Assembly: GCA_001781025.1 (NCBI GenBank)
Contig: MFJZ01000041.1
Coordinates: forward strand, 8,794 to 14,625
Reading direction: 5' to 3'
Length of the DNA stretch: 5,832 nucleotides
Source: Candidatus Gottesmanbacteria bacterium RIFCSPLOWO2_01_FULL_49_10
GTDB lineage: Bacteria > Patescibacteriota > Microgenomatia > UBA10105 > UBA927
Shown here: one piece after another, positions 1 to 4,938 of the stretch
Numbering within the stretch: position 1 is the first letter of the stretch
Layout of the letters: each line of letters starts with the position of its first letter
Notes under the pieces: generated by a model
Told to the model about the DNA's origin: nothing
The model's input: only the letters and a program-made list of their open reading frames with translations
The model's database searches: none
Program-made: the position numbers and the translations under genes

Positions 1-107
1 TCTCCTTCGTGAACCGAAAAGGATATATCGCGTACAGCAGTAAACCCACCAACCGGCGGGCCGAAGCGTTTAGTAAGATGGTCAACGGTAACAAGAGTCT
101 GTTCCAT
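1..107 (-). CDS. ABC transporter ATP-binding protein, N-terminus only
   Basis: The first 35 residues of an ATPase subunit of an ABC transporter, cut by the left window edge. The visible protein begins MEQTLVTVDHLTKRFG and continues with FTAVRDISFSVHEG. This is the usual first strand of an ABC nucleotide-binding domain (L-T-K-R-F-G), then the A-loop region and the x-D-I-S-F-S-V-x-x-G-E segment that precedes Walker A. Walker A itself lies outside the window, so substrate and subfamily cannot be told; the K-R-F-G...TAV style fits the ABC-2 or lipoprotein-export type. The start at 107 is chosen because a GGAG (114-117) sits 6 nt upstream. An in-frame ATG at 119 and GTG at 218 are possible but less well supported. 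A residue group PPVGG between KRFG and FTAV is slightly longer than usual. A promoter of its own lies at 237-265. Confidence 0.85.
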   Translation of the reverse strand, partial: MEQTLVTVDHLTKRFGPPVGGFTAVRDISFSVHEG

Positions 108-248
108 ACGACACTCCATTCCCAAGCGTACCAGAAAATCACGCACAAAGCGCGATAGCTTGTCTTCCCAAACCCTTCTCTTCAAACAGAAAGAAACGGA
201 TATCACGGGGATACGCACGTGACGAAGTAAAAAGAGAGTATATCAGGT
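108..248. other. Gap between glycosyltransferase and ABC ATPase genes (leader region)
   Basis: This 141-nt gap holds the -10 part of the promoter at 237-265, the presumed untranslated leader, and a GGAG Shine-Dalgarno at 114-117. No hairpin followed by a T-run was seen, so there is no clear intrinsic terminator after the glycosyltransferase gene. The minus-strand reading frame of the ABC gene stays open back to 242, but that stretch does not read like an ABC protein, and only the ATG at 107 has a ribosome site. Confidence 0.5.
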
Positions 249-265
249 TCAGCGTACGTTGTGAA
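237..265 (-). promoter_or_regulatory. Probable sigma70 promoter with extended -10, upstream of the ABC ATPase gene
   Basis: On the minus strand a TTCACA hexamer (265-260, five of six matches to TTGACA) is followed after exactly 17 nt by TATACT (242-237, five of six). A TG one base upstream of the -10 (245-244) makes it an extended -10. The -35 lies inside the last codons of the glycosyltransferase gene and the spacer covers its stop codon. Transcription would start near 230, giving a leader of about 120 nt before the ATG at 107. The ABC gene can therefore be expressed separately from the upstream cluster. Prediction from sequence only. Confidence 0.55.
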
Positions 266-1610
266 GATGCGGATTTGAGGCCGCGAATTTATTCACAAAT
301 GCGAGTAATGCTTTCTGGAAACGCTCTTTGCCAGACTTCTTCGCCTGTTTCCTACAATTTTCTTCCCATCTGTCCCCTGCATTGCCCGCCAGAGCGTGAG
401 CGACGGCGGGTCTTCCCAACTTCTCAAACCTCTCTATTCCCTCTGCCAGGCTCGCGACCGTCGGCTCACGAAACAACACTCCCGTCTGTCCGTCAATGAC
501 GGACTCAACGACTCCCCCCTGGGCAAGAGCAATAACTGGCGTGCCATGCGCCATGGCTTCAACCGGCACCATGCCGAAGTCTTCCTCCAGAGCGCAAAAG
601 ATGAGCGCTTTGGCCCCGGCGTAAAGTTTCCCCAGCTCCTCATCAGAAACCGGCCCAAGAAACTCAATATTTTTGCTTCGCAAGGCCTGGCCTTGCGAAG
701 CTAATTTTTGGAGATATCCCTCTTCCTTCCCTGTTCCAACGATTTTCAACGGAAGCTTGAGCCTGTTGCATACCATAATCGCCAAATCCACGCGCTTGGA
801 GTACGTGAGCCTCCCCACACTCAAAAAGTATGCGTTCTTTTTTTGAATTTGGAATTTGGAATTTAGAATTTGCTTGGTCATTGGGATTTGTGATTTGTGA
901 TTTCCGGCACCTATAGGTGGGTAGATGACGGTCGACTCCCTTCGGTAAAATTTTTTTACTCGTCTTGCCGTCTCCTCTGAATTGGCTATGAAGTAGTCCA
1001 CTTGCTGCGCCGTCTCCCAATCATAGTGCCGGAGAAAAAAATTGACGATTGTTGCATATGCCCGTACCGGCCAGTATTTCTGTAAATCACTCCCCGTCGG
1101 GTACCCGTAGAGATTACGAGGCGGATGATGAATGTAACAAATATGAACTGGCCCATTACTACGCGCGGCGAGGTGTGACGTTTCGAGTGCCGTCACGGCC
1201 TTGGCAAAAAAACCGCGATGGAAAGAAGTGGGGTCCGGACCTTGACGGCGCGAGAACCACGGCACACCGACCTCAGCGCGTTTTGTCCGTATTCCACGGC
1301 ACATAAACCACCCACTGGAAGAAATCACCACGTCATAATCAGAAAGGTCCATGCTTCCCCAAATCAACGGCGCCAGGAACCGCAAGGGCGAGTGAAACTT
1401 CCGGACAAACCAATTATCCGCAAGCCAACTCGTCCGAATATCCCAAGACTTAAATAAATCAACTTTACCCGCCGGAGCCTTGGCGAAGGAGGGCCAATCA
1501 ACGAAGGATGTATAGAGTGGTGCCTCCGGCCATATTTCATGCATCGCCTCAACTACTCTTTCAGCTCCGCCATATTCCCGTAGATAATCATGAACCAAGG
1601 CTATTTTCAT
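249..1610 (-). CDS. GT4-family glycosyltransferase with several in-frame repeat insertions
   Basis: A retaining GT-B glycosyltransferase that should transfer a sugar from an activated donor, probably in cell-surface polysaccharide or glycolipid synthesis at the inner face of the membrane. The N-domain shows HDYLREYGGAERVV (residues 7-20), then WDIRTSW (56-62), SPLRFLAPLIW (74-84), DVVISSSGWF (93-102) and HICYIHHPPRNLYGY (156-170). The C-domain starts at YFLSVGRL (261-268). It holds the GT4 donor site E-x7-E in EEDFGMVPVEAM (342-353) and then GTPVIALAQGGVVESV. At 453 residues it is long for this type (about 370-400). The excess falls in five places between conserved motifs: about residues 40-49, 110-153, 235-258, 304-312 and 399-412, which coincide with repeats or palindromes in the DNA. 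The start at 1610 overlaps the exonuclease stop (ATGA), with GGAG at 1616-1619 five nt upstream, so translational coupling is likely. Donor and acceptor cannot be read from sequence. Confidence 0.9.
   Translation of the reverse strand: MKIALVHDYLREYGGAERVVEAMHEIWPEAPLYTSFVDWPSFAKAPAGKVDLFKSWDIRTSWLADNWFVRKFHSPLRFLAPLIWGSMDLSDYDVVISSSGWFMCRGIRTKRAEVGVPWFSRRQGPDPTSFHRGFFAKAVTALETSHLAARSNGPVHICYIHHPPRNLYGYPTGSDLQKYWPVRAYATIVNFFLRHYDWETAQQVDYFIANSEETARRVKKFYRRESTVIYPPIGAGNHKSQIPMTKQILNSKFQIQKKNAYFLSVGRLTYSKRVDLAIMVCNRLKLPLKIVGTGKEEGYLQKLASQGQALRSKNIEFLGPVSDEELGKLYAGAKALIFCALEEDFGMVPVEAMAHGTPVIALAQGGVVESVIDGQTGVLFREPTVASLAEGIERFEKLGRPAVAHALAGNAGDRWEENCRKQAKKSGKERFQKALLAFVNKFAASNPHLHNVR
385..410. 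repeat. GC-rich inverted repeat inside the glycosyltransferase gene
   Basis: Arms CCCGCC (385-390) and GGCGGG (405-410) enclose a 14-nt core. The element codes for residues 401-409 (PAVAHALAG), a low-complexity alanine stretch between the conserved EGIERFEKL and the C-terminal helix WEENCRKQAKK...ERFQKALL. It looks like an inserted palindromic element because the residues on either side read as normal family sequence. Confidence 0.5.
675..701. repeat. Perfect 27-bp palindrome inside the glycosyltransferase gene
   Basis: Arms of 13 bp, GCTTCGCAAGGCC (675-687) and GGCCTTGCGAAGC (689-701), are perfectly complementary around a single central T. The element occupies exactly nine codons in frame (residues 304-312, ASQGQALRS). 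It lies between YLQKL and NIEFLGPVSD, which are adjacent, or nearly so, in ordinary GT4 proteins. It would form a very stable hairpin in DNA or mRNA. Best read as an in-frame palindromic repeat insertion. Confidence 0.75.
845..907. repeat. Heptanucleotide (7-nt period) array inside the glycosyltransferase gene
   Basis: Four copies of GAATTTG (one has A for the last G) fill 845-872. Two diverged units follow (873-886), then two copies of TTTGTGA (887-900) and a final degenerate unit. The 7-nt register continues across the change of motif, giving nine units or 63 nt. On the coding strand it yields residues of about 235-257, a polar stretch rich in N, K, Q and I. This stretch separates TVIYPPI from YFLSVGRL, two motifs that normally sit close together. 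Confidence 0.8.
1152..1283. repeat. Probable 130-nt inserted block with palindromes in the glycosyltransferase gene
   Basis: Residues 110-153 come between DVVISSSGWFMCRGIRTK and HICYIHHPPRNLYGY, which in GT4 relatives of this type are only a few residues apart. The DNA of the block contains a perfect 10-bp palindrome GGTCCGGACC (1232-1241) and an inverted repeat GTGACG/CGTCAC (1175-1180 and 1191-1196). The exact borders are inferred from the family pattern and may be off by several codons. Confidence 0.5.
1464..1493. repeat. Short in-frame element encoding PSFAKAPAGK
   Basis: This 30-nt stretch encodes residues 40-49 between LYTSFVDW and the conserved FKSWDIRTSW. It contains a small hairpin CCTT-GGCG-AAGG (1478-1489) and CGCC/GGCG (1470-1473, 1482-1485). 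From memory, peptides of the form SFAKAxAGK recur in unrelated proteins of CPR genomes as products of a dispersed repeat; a search would be needed to confirm that. Confidence 0.5.
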
Positions 1611-2596
1611 ACCAACTCCAATTGCTCCGACTTTTTCTCTCTCTTCTCCTGTGTCTCTTCTTTCGCATTCCCGAGCCTTTTGACCAACGACGGAAAATGG
1701 AGCTCACTAAGCTTCTCCCGCGCCTCGGGCGTATCTAGTGTTGTGACTGAACGAAGCTCTTCAATGTCAACCGGAGCATCAGTCCGAATCGTGGCCAAGT
1801 CTTTAGACATCCTCGCACTTTCCTCCCCTTTCAACAACTTTTCTTTTATTCCGGCTGACAGCCGAAAGCTGATAGCTGATCGCTTACCCTCCTCCCCTTT
1901 TCCCTTTTTCCTTTTACCTTTTACCTTCCCATACATCTCCTCTACACTCCCATACCGGGCAATAAGATCCACCGCTGTCTTGGGCCCGATGCCGGCGATC
2001 CCCGGGTAGTTATCAGAAGCATCTCCCATAAGAGCTTTGAGGTCCGGAATTTGCGCCGGTGTGACGCCCATCTTTTCAATAACCTCCTGTACTCCAAATA
2101 ACTTGCCTTCAGAAAGTCCCTTAATCGGCATAAACACCTTCACATGATCATCAACAAGCTGCAATATATCCCTATCCCCCGTCACGATAATAATTTCATC
2201 TATCCTCTCAGTTTTAATTTTAAAGTTTAAGGTTTGAATTTGGGCAGCTATGCTGCCCAGCACATCATCCGCCTCATACCCCGCGGCCTCATAGATCGGT
2301 ATCCCAAACGCACGCACCATGTCTTGTACTTTCGGAATTTGGGAAACGAGTGCATCGTCCATCTCCGGCCGCTTCCCCTGATACCCCTTAAATAATGTTT
2401 TCCGAAACGTTGGCTCCGGCCGGTCAAAAGCGACGGCCATATGGGTCGGTTTTAAGTCATGGAAAAGCTTCATGAGAATTGAGGTAAACCCATACACCGC
2501 ATTGACGACCGATCCATCAGGGGCAGTCAGCGGAGGCAGCGCGTGATACGCCCGATGAAGGATCGCGTTGCCGTCAATGAGGACGAAGTAGTTCAT
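1607..2596 (-). CDS. Free-standing 5'-3' exonuclease / flap nuclease (Pol I N-domain type)
   Basis: A metal-dependent 5' nuclease like the N-terminal domain of DNA polymerase I, which removes RNA primers and 5' flaps during replication and repair. All expected acidic metal ligands are present: D8 (LIDGNAILHRAYH), D58 (AFDRP), E108, D110 and D111 (YEADD), D141 and D143 (TGDRD), D192 and D195 (GDASDN). The helix-hairpin-helix DNA-binding motif GIAGIGPKTAV follows at 199-209. The protein stops after 329 residues with no 3'-5' exonuclease or polymerase domain. FPSLVKRL (301-308), where Pol I would continue, is followed by a charged tail ending QLELV, which resembles a sliding-clamp-binding motif. 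Two heptad arrays insert at residues 118-129 and 223-248. Start at 2596, 12 nt after the upstream stop; no Shine-Dalgarno is evident. It overlaps the glycosyltransferase start by ATGA. An alternative is one half of a split polA, but no polymerase part is in the window. Confidence 0.92.
   Translation of the reverse strand: MNYFVLIDGNAILHRAYHALPPLTAPDGSVVNAVYGFTSILMKLFHDLKPTHMAVAFDRPEPTFRKTLFKGYQGKRPEMDDALVSQIPKVQDMVRAFGIPIYEAAGYEADDVLGSIAAQIQTLNFKIKTERIDEIIIVTGDRDILQLVDDHVKVFMPIKGLSEGKLFGVQEVIEKMGVTPAQIPDLKALMGDASDNYPGIAGIGPKTAVDLIARYGSVEEMYGKVKGKRKKGKGEEGKRSAISFRLSAGIKEKLLKGEESARMSKDLATIRTDAPVDIEELRSVTTLDTPEAREKLSELHFPSLVKRLGNAKEETQEKREKKSEQLELV
1854..1930. repeat. Compound heptanucleotide array inside the exonuclease gene
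   Basis: Eleven consecutive 7-nt units in one unbroken register. The first part is built on GCTGATA (variants GCTGACA, GCCGAAA, GCTGATC), and the last part on CCTTTTA (variants CCTTTTC, CCTTTTT). Two transitional units lie between. It encodes residues 223-248, a lysine/glycine-rich stretch followed by SAISFRLSA. This sits between the end of the helix-hairpin-helix region (YGSVEEMY) and IKEKLLKGEESARMSKDLATIRTD, which is ordinary family sequence. Confidence 0.85.
2210..2244. repeat. Short degenerate heptanucleotide array inside the exonuclease gene
   Basis: Five 7-nt units with the pattern purine-(G/T)-TTT-(purine)-A, for example AGTTTAA and GGTTTGA, ending in a diverged unit. It encodes residues 118-129 (AQIQTLNFKIKT), between YEADDVLGSIA and IIIVTGDRD. 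In relatives this is a short helix-to-strand turn. More degenerate than the other two arrays. Confidence 0.6.
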
Positions 2597-2608
2597 TGTG
2601 ACAGGGCT

Positions 2609-2881
2609 TTAAGAAGATGCTCCCGCCTGTTGTTGTTGAAAATGGATATACCGAGCACACAATTCCCTGCAACGATTAGCCGCAGCCTGTGCTTCTGCAT
2701 CCGTTACACCGCTCAAAACAACAGAACTGGTAGTGACGCCGTGACAGACAAGTTCTAGGGCGTTCTCTACGGGAAATGGCGCATGTCTGGCTGCCTCCAT
2801 CGCCGCAGGCTCCCTATCTGGTGGACCAGAAATTTTTAATTTATCGCAACAATCTCCTATAAACATGCATGTCTCTGCCAT
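2609..2881 (-). CDS. Hypothetical 90-residue cysteine-containing protein
   Basis: Not recognised. It is kept as a gene because it fills the space between ftsH and the exonuclease almost exactly (11 nt after the ftsH stop, 12 nt before the exonuclease start) on the same strand. Its residues are also well mixed, as in a real protein. There are six cysteines (C5, C11, C12, C46, C71, C75), including a C-x3-C in the last part. A predicted helix spans about 60-85 (TDAEAQAAANRCRELCARYIHFQQQQ in outline). The segment LELVCHGVTTSSVVLSGV (42-59) looks like beta strands. No signal peptide or membrane segment is seen. No Shine-Dalgarno precedes the ATG at 2881; M6 (2866) is an alternative start. The cysteines might bind a metal, but no known motif is matched. 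Confidence 0.6.
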   Translation of the reverse strand: MAETCMFIGDCCDKLKISGPPDREPAAMEAARHAPFPVENALELVCHGVTTSSVVLSGVTDAEAQAAANRCRELCARYIHFQQQQAGASS

Positions 2882-2892
2882 AGGCGGACATA

Positions 2893-4809
2893 TTACGTCA
2901 CGCGCCTCTTGGGGCCACCCATCAATTGCTCAAACTCTTCTGATTCTAGTGTCTCCTTTTTGACGAGTTCCGCGGCTACCTCATCAAGCTTTTTCTTATT
3001 CTTTTTGAGGATCTCGGCTGCCTTTTTATATCCTTCATCCAAAAGCTTCTTGACCTCCCGGTCAATTGCACCTTGCATCTCTTGGGACACCGCATTCTGC
3101 TCCATGTACTGCTTCCCCCACTCGGTGATATCCATCTGCGGGCCGAAGTTAATGGGGCCCAAATCACTCATGCCAAACTCCATCACCATAAAGCGGGCAA
3201 TTCTCGTCGCCTGGTCAATGTCGTTGGCGGCGCCACTCGTCATTTCCTTGAAAATTAACTGTTCTGCAGCTCTGCCACCCATGGTCATAGCGATTTCTTC
3301 GATAAGCCGGGACTTCGTTTCATGAAGCCGATCTTTTTCCGGCGGAGACATGGTGTAACCAAGCGCCATACCGCGCGAAACGATACTGATGCGGTGAACG
3401 ATATCAAGATGAGGAAGATTGTATGAAACCACCGCGTGTCCTGCCTCATGATACGCAGTCATTTTGCGGTCCAGATCGCTTTGAAGCCGTTTCTTCTCCG
3501 GCCCAAGTTTGACTTTCGTTGCCGCCTCTTCTATGTCTTTATATTCAATTTCTTTCTTATCAAACCGCGCAGCAAAAATTGCTGCTTCATTAAGCATATT
3601 CTCCAAATCCGCACCGGAAAAACCCACTGTTCGCTTGGACACTTTATCCCAATCAAGTGAAGGAGTAAACGGTTTCCCTTTTGCATGAATCTTCAATATG
3701 TCTTTCCTACCGGCCATATCCGGTAGATCGAGAACGACCCTCCGGTCAAATCGCCCTGGCCGAAGAAGCGCCGGGTCCAAAAGGTCTCCTCTGTTCGTCG
3801 CTGCGACGATGAGGACTGTCGTATTGGGTTCAAATCCATCCATCTCGACAAGAATTTGATTAAGGGTTTGCTCGCGCTCATCATGCCCGCCCATGATGCC
3901 GACACTACGCATCCGTCCAATGGCATCGATCTCGTCAATAAAGATAATCGCCGGTGCATTTTTCTTGGCATTGGAAAATAGATCCCGCACACGCGCAGCT
4001 CCCACCCCCACGAGCATCTCCATAAACTCACTGCCGGCAATTGAATAAAAGGCCGTGTGTGCCTCCCCTGCCATGGCTTTGGCAAGCAAGGTCTTGCCCG
4101 TGCCGCTTGGACCCACCAAAATAACACCCTTGGGGGTACGTGCGCCGAGAGCCTTGTACTTGGCAGGGTTTTTGAGAAAGTCGACAACTTCTTCAAGTTC
4201 TTTTTTCGCCTCATCCACTCCTGCAACATCAGCAAACGTTACCTTGGGTAGGTCCTTCTGAAAAATCCTCGCTTTGCTCTGTCCAAAAGAGAAAAGGTTG
4301 TCCTGCGCCCCCCGCGCCTGGCGGAAAAGAAAGAGAAAAAACAGAACCGTCAGGACGAGCGGCAGGACGTTTGAGATAATCCCGAGCCACAACTGACCAA
4401 CGGAGAGATCTTTCACCTTTATCTCAACCGACTTGGGGTCGACACCAGCGCTTTCCAGGAGCTTAAAGAGCGACTCCTGGGGCTCTTTGTGAGAAATAAA
4501 CTTCTCACCGCCCTTATAGTGGACGGTGAGCTTCCCTTCCTCGACTTCAATGTTTTGCACTTTCCCCTCTTTGACGTCGGTGATAACGGTGGTCAGCGGC
4601 TTTTCGATCAGAAGGCTTGCCCGATCACCGAGGCTACTTAAAAGTGAAAAAAGAAGAAACAAGACAAAGAGCCCGATGAAGATATTTTTGAGGTTGAGGT
4701 GGAACTTAAGCTCAAACATCTTCCCGACTTTTTTCATCGGTCCGTTTCCGGATCCGCCAACCCGAGACAAACCGTTTCTCTTGAGTTTGGTGGGTTGTTT
4801 GTCTGGCAT
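2893..4809 (-). CDS. ftsH: ATP-dependent zinc metalloprotease FtsH
   Basis: Membrane-anchored AAA+ protease that degrades misfolded membrane proteins and short-lived regulators. Order of parts: basic N-terminal tail, membrane segment 1 (about 42-60), external domain (about 61-138), membrane segment 2 (about 140-162), AAA+ domain and peptidase domain. Walker A is GPSGTGKT (233-240), Walker B is IIFIDE (288-293), and the second region of homology with arginine fingers is TNRGDLLDPALLRPGRFDR (338-356). The zinc site is HEAGH (454-458), with D530 in the NDI motif as third ligand. At 638 residues it is the usual full length. Two departures stand out: Ser instead of the usual Pro in Walker A, and Leu266 where the pore loop usually has Phe (MLVG rather than MFVG). 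The start at 4809 has no Shine-Dalgarno; M25 (4737) and M31 (4719) would also leave the first membrane segment intact. First gene of a likely four-gene transcript. Confidence 0.97.
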   Translation of the reverse strand: MPDKQPTKLKRNGLSRVGGSGNGPMKKVGKMFELKFHLNLKNIFIGLFVLFLLFSLLSSLGDRASLLIEKPLTTVITDVKEGKVQNIEVEEGKLTVHYKGGEKFISHKEPQESLFKLLESAGVDPKSVEIKVKDLSVGQLWLGIISNVLPLVLTVLFFLFLFRQARGAQDNLFSFGQSKARIFQKDLPKVTFADVAGVDEAKKELEEVVDFLKNPAKYKALGARTPKGVILVGPSGTGKTLLAKAMAGEAHTAFYSIAGSEFMEMLVGVGAARVRDLFSNAKKNAPAIIFIDEIDAIGRMRSVGIMGGHDEREQTLNQILVEMDGFEPNTTVLIVAATNRGDLLDPALLRPGRFDRRVVLDLPDMAGRKDILKIHAKGKPFTPSLDWDKVSKRTVGFSGADLENMLNEAAIFAARFDKKEIEYKDIEEAATKVKLGPEKKRLQSDLDRKMTAYHEAGHAVVSYNLPHLDIVHRISIVSRGMALGYTMSPPEKDRLHETKSRLIEEIAMTMGGRAAEQLIFKEMTSGAANDIDQATRIARFMVMEFGMSDLGPINFGPQMDITEWGKQYMEQNAVSQEMQGAIDREVKKLLDEGYKKAAEILKKNKKKLDEVAAELVKKETLESEEFEQLMGGPKRRVT

Positions 4810-4938
4810 AGGGTTAGATAAGAGTCTCTTTGTCGCGACAAGCGACAGCCCGGGAGCGACACGCTCTCCTTCATTATAGACTCCGATTATAGCACCTTGC
4901 CTCCGCCCTTGACAGTCCGCCCAATCCCCATAGTAAAT
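4810..4938. other. Gap upstream of ftsH: promoter and structured leader
   Basis: This 129-nt gap holds the ftsH promoter and a leader with potential structure. The perfect 12-bp palindrome TTGTCGCGACAA lies at 4830-4841. A 5-bp hairpin GAGCG-ACA-CGCTC lies at 4854-4866. TGTCGC occurs three times on the minus strand. No T-run follows any of these, so they do not look like an intrinsic terminator for the upstream gene. Confidence 0.55.
4873..4915 (-). promoter_or_regulatory. ftsH promoter with two perfect -10 boxes
   Basis: On the minus strand two exact TATAAT hexamers occur 13 nt apart (4891-4886 and 4878-4873). The upstream one has TG one base before it (TGCTATAAT), an extended -10. CTGTCA (4915-4910) is a four-of-six -35 at 18 nt. 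The second TATAAT has no good -35. Transcription from the first would begin near 4879, about 70 nt before the ATG at 4809. The same transcript probably covers the three genes downstream of ftsH. Confidence 0.65.

Noticed and set aside
142..288. Minus-strand open stretch reading LFTSSRAYPRDIRFFLFEEKG in part, between the glycosyltransferase and ABC genes
   Set aside because: It has no start codon with a ribosome site, ends in a stop at about 142 and overlaps the glycosyltransferase end; no family is recognised, so it is treated as leader sequence.
675..701. Palindrome as an intrinsic terminator (T-rich sequence follows on the plus strand)
   Set aside because: There is no plus-strand gene here and on the coding strand it lies inside an intact gene; an in-frame inserted element explains it better.
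275..1306. Plus-strand and alternate-frame open stretches across the glycosyltransferase gene
   Set aside because: They are shadows of a protein with clear family motifs on the minus strand and encode nothing recognisable.
845..1930. Repeated units as a CRISPR array
   Set aside because: The units are 7 nt and contiguous, without spacers of uniform length, and they are translated in frame inside two genes.
1607..2596. Exonuclease as a frameshifted or truncated DNA polymerase I
   Set aside because: The next gene starts in an ATGA overlap and is an unrelated glycosyltransferase with no polymerase remnant, and the tail ends cleanly; a free-standing nuclease is simpler.
2909..4261. Plus-strand and alternate-frame open stretches across ftsH
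   Set aside because: They lie antisense to or out of frame with a full-length FtsH with all catalytic motifs; their Ser/Phe- or Arg/Trp-rich composition is typical of shadow frames.
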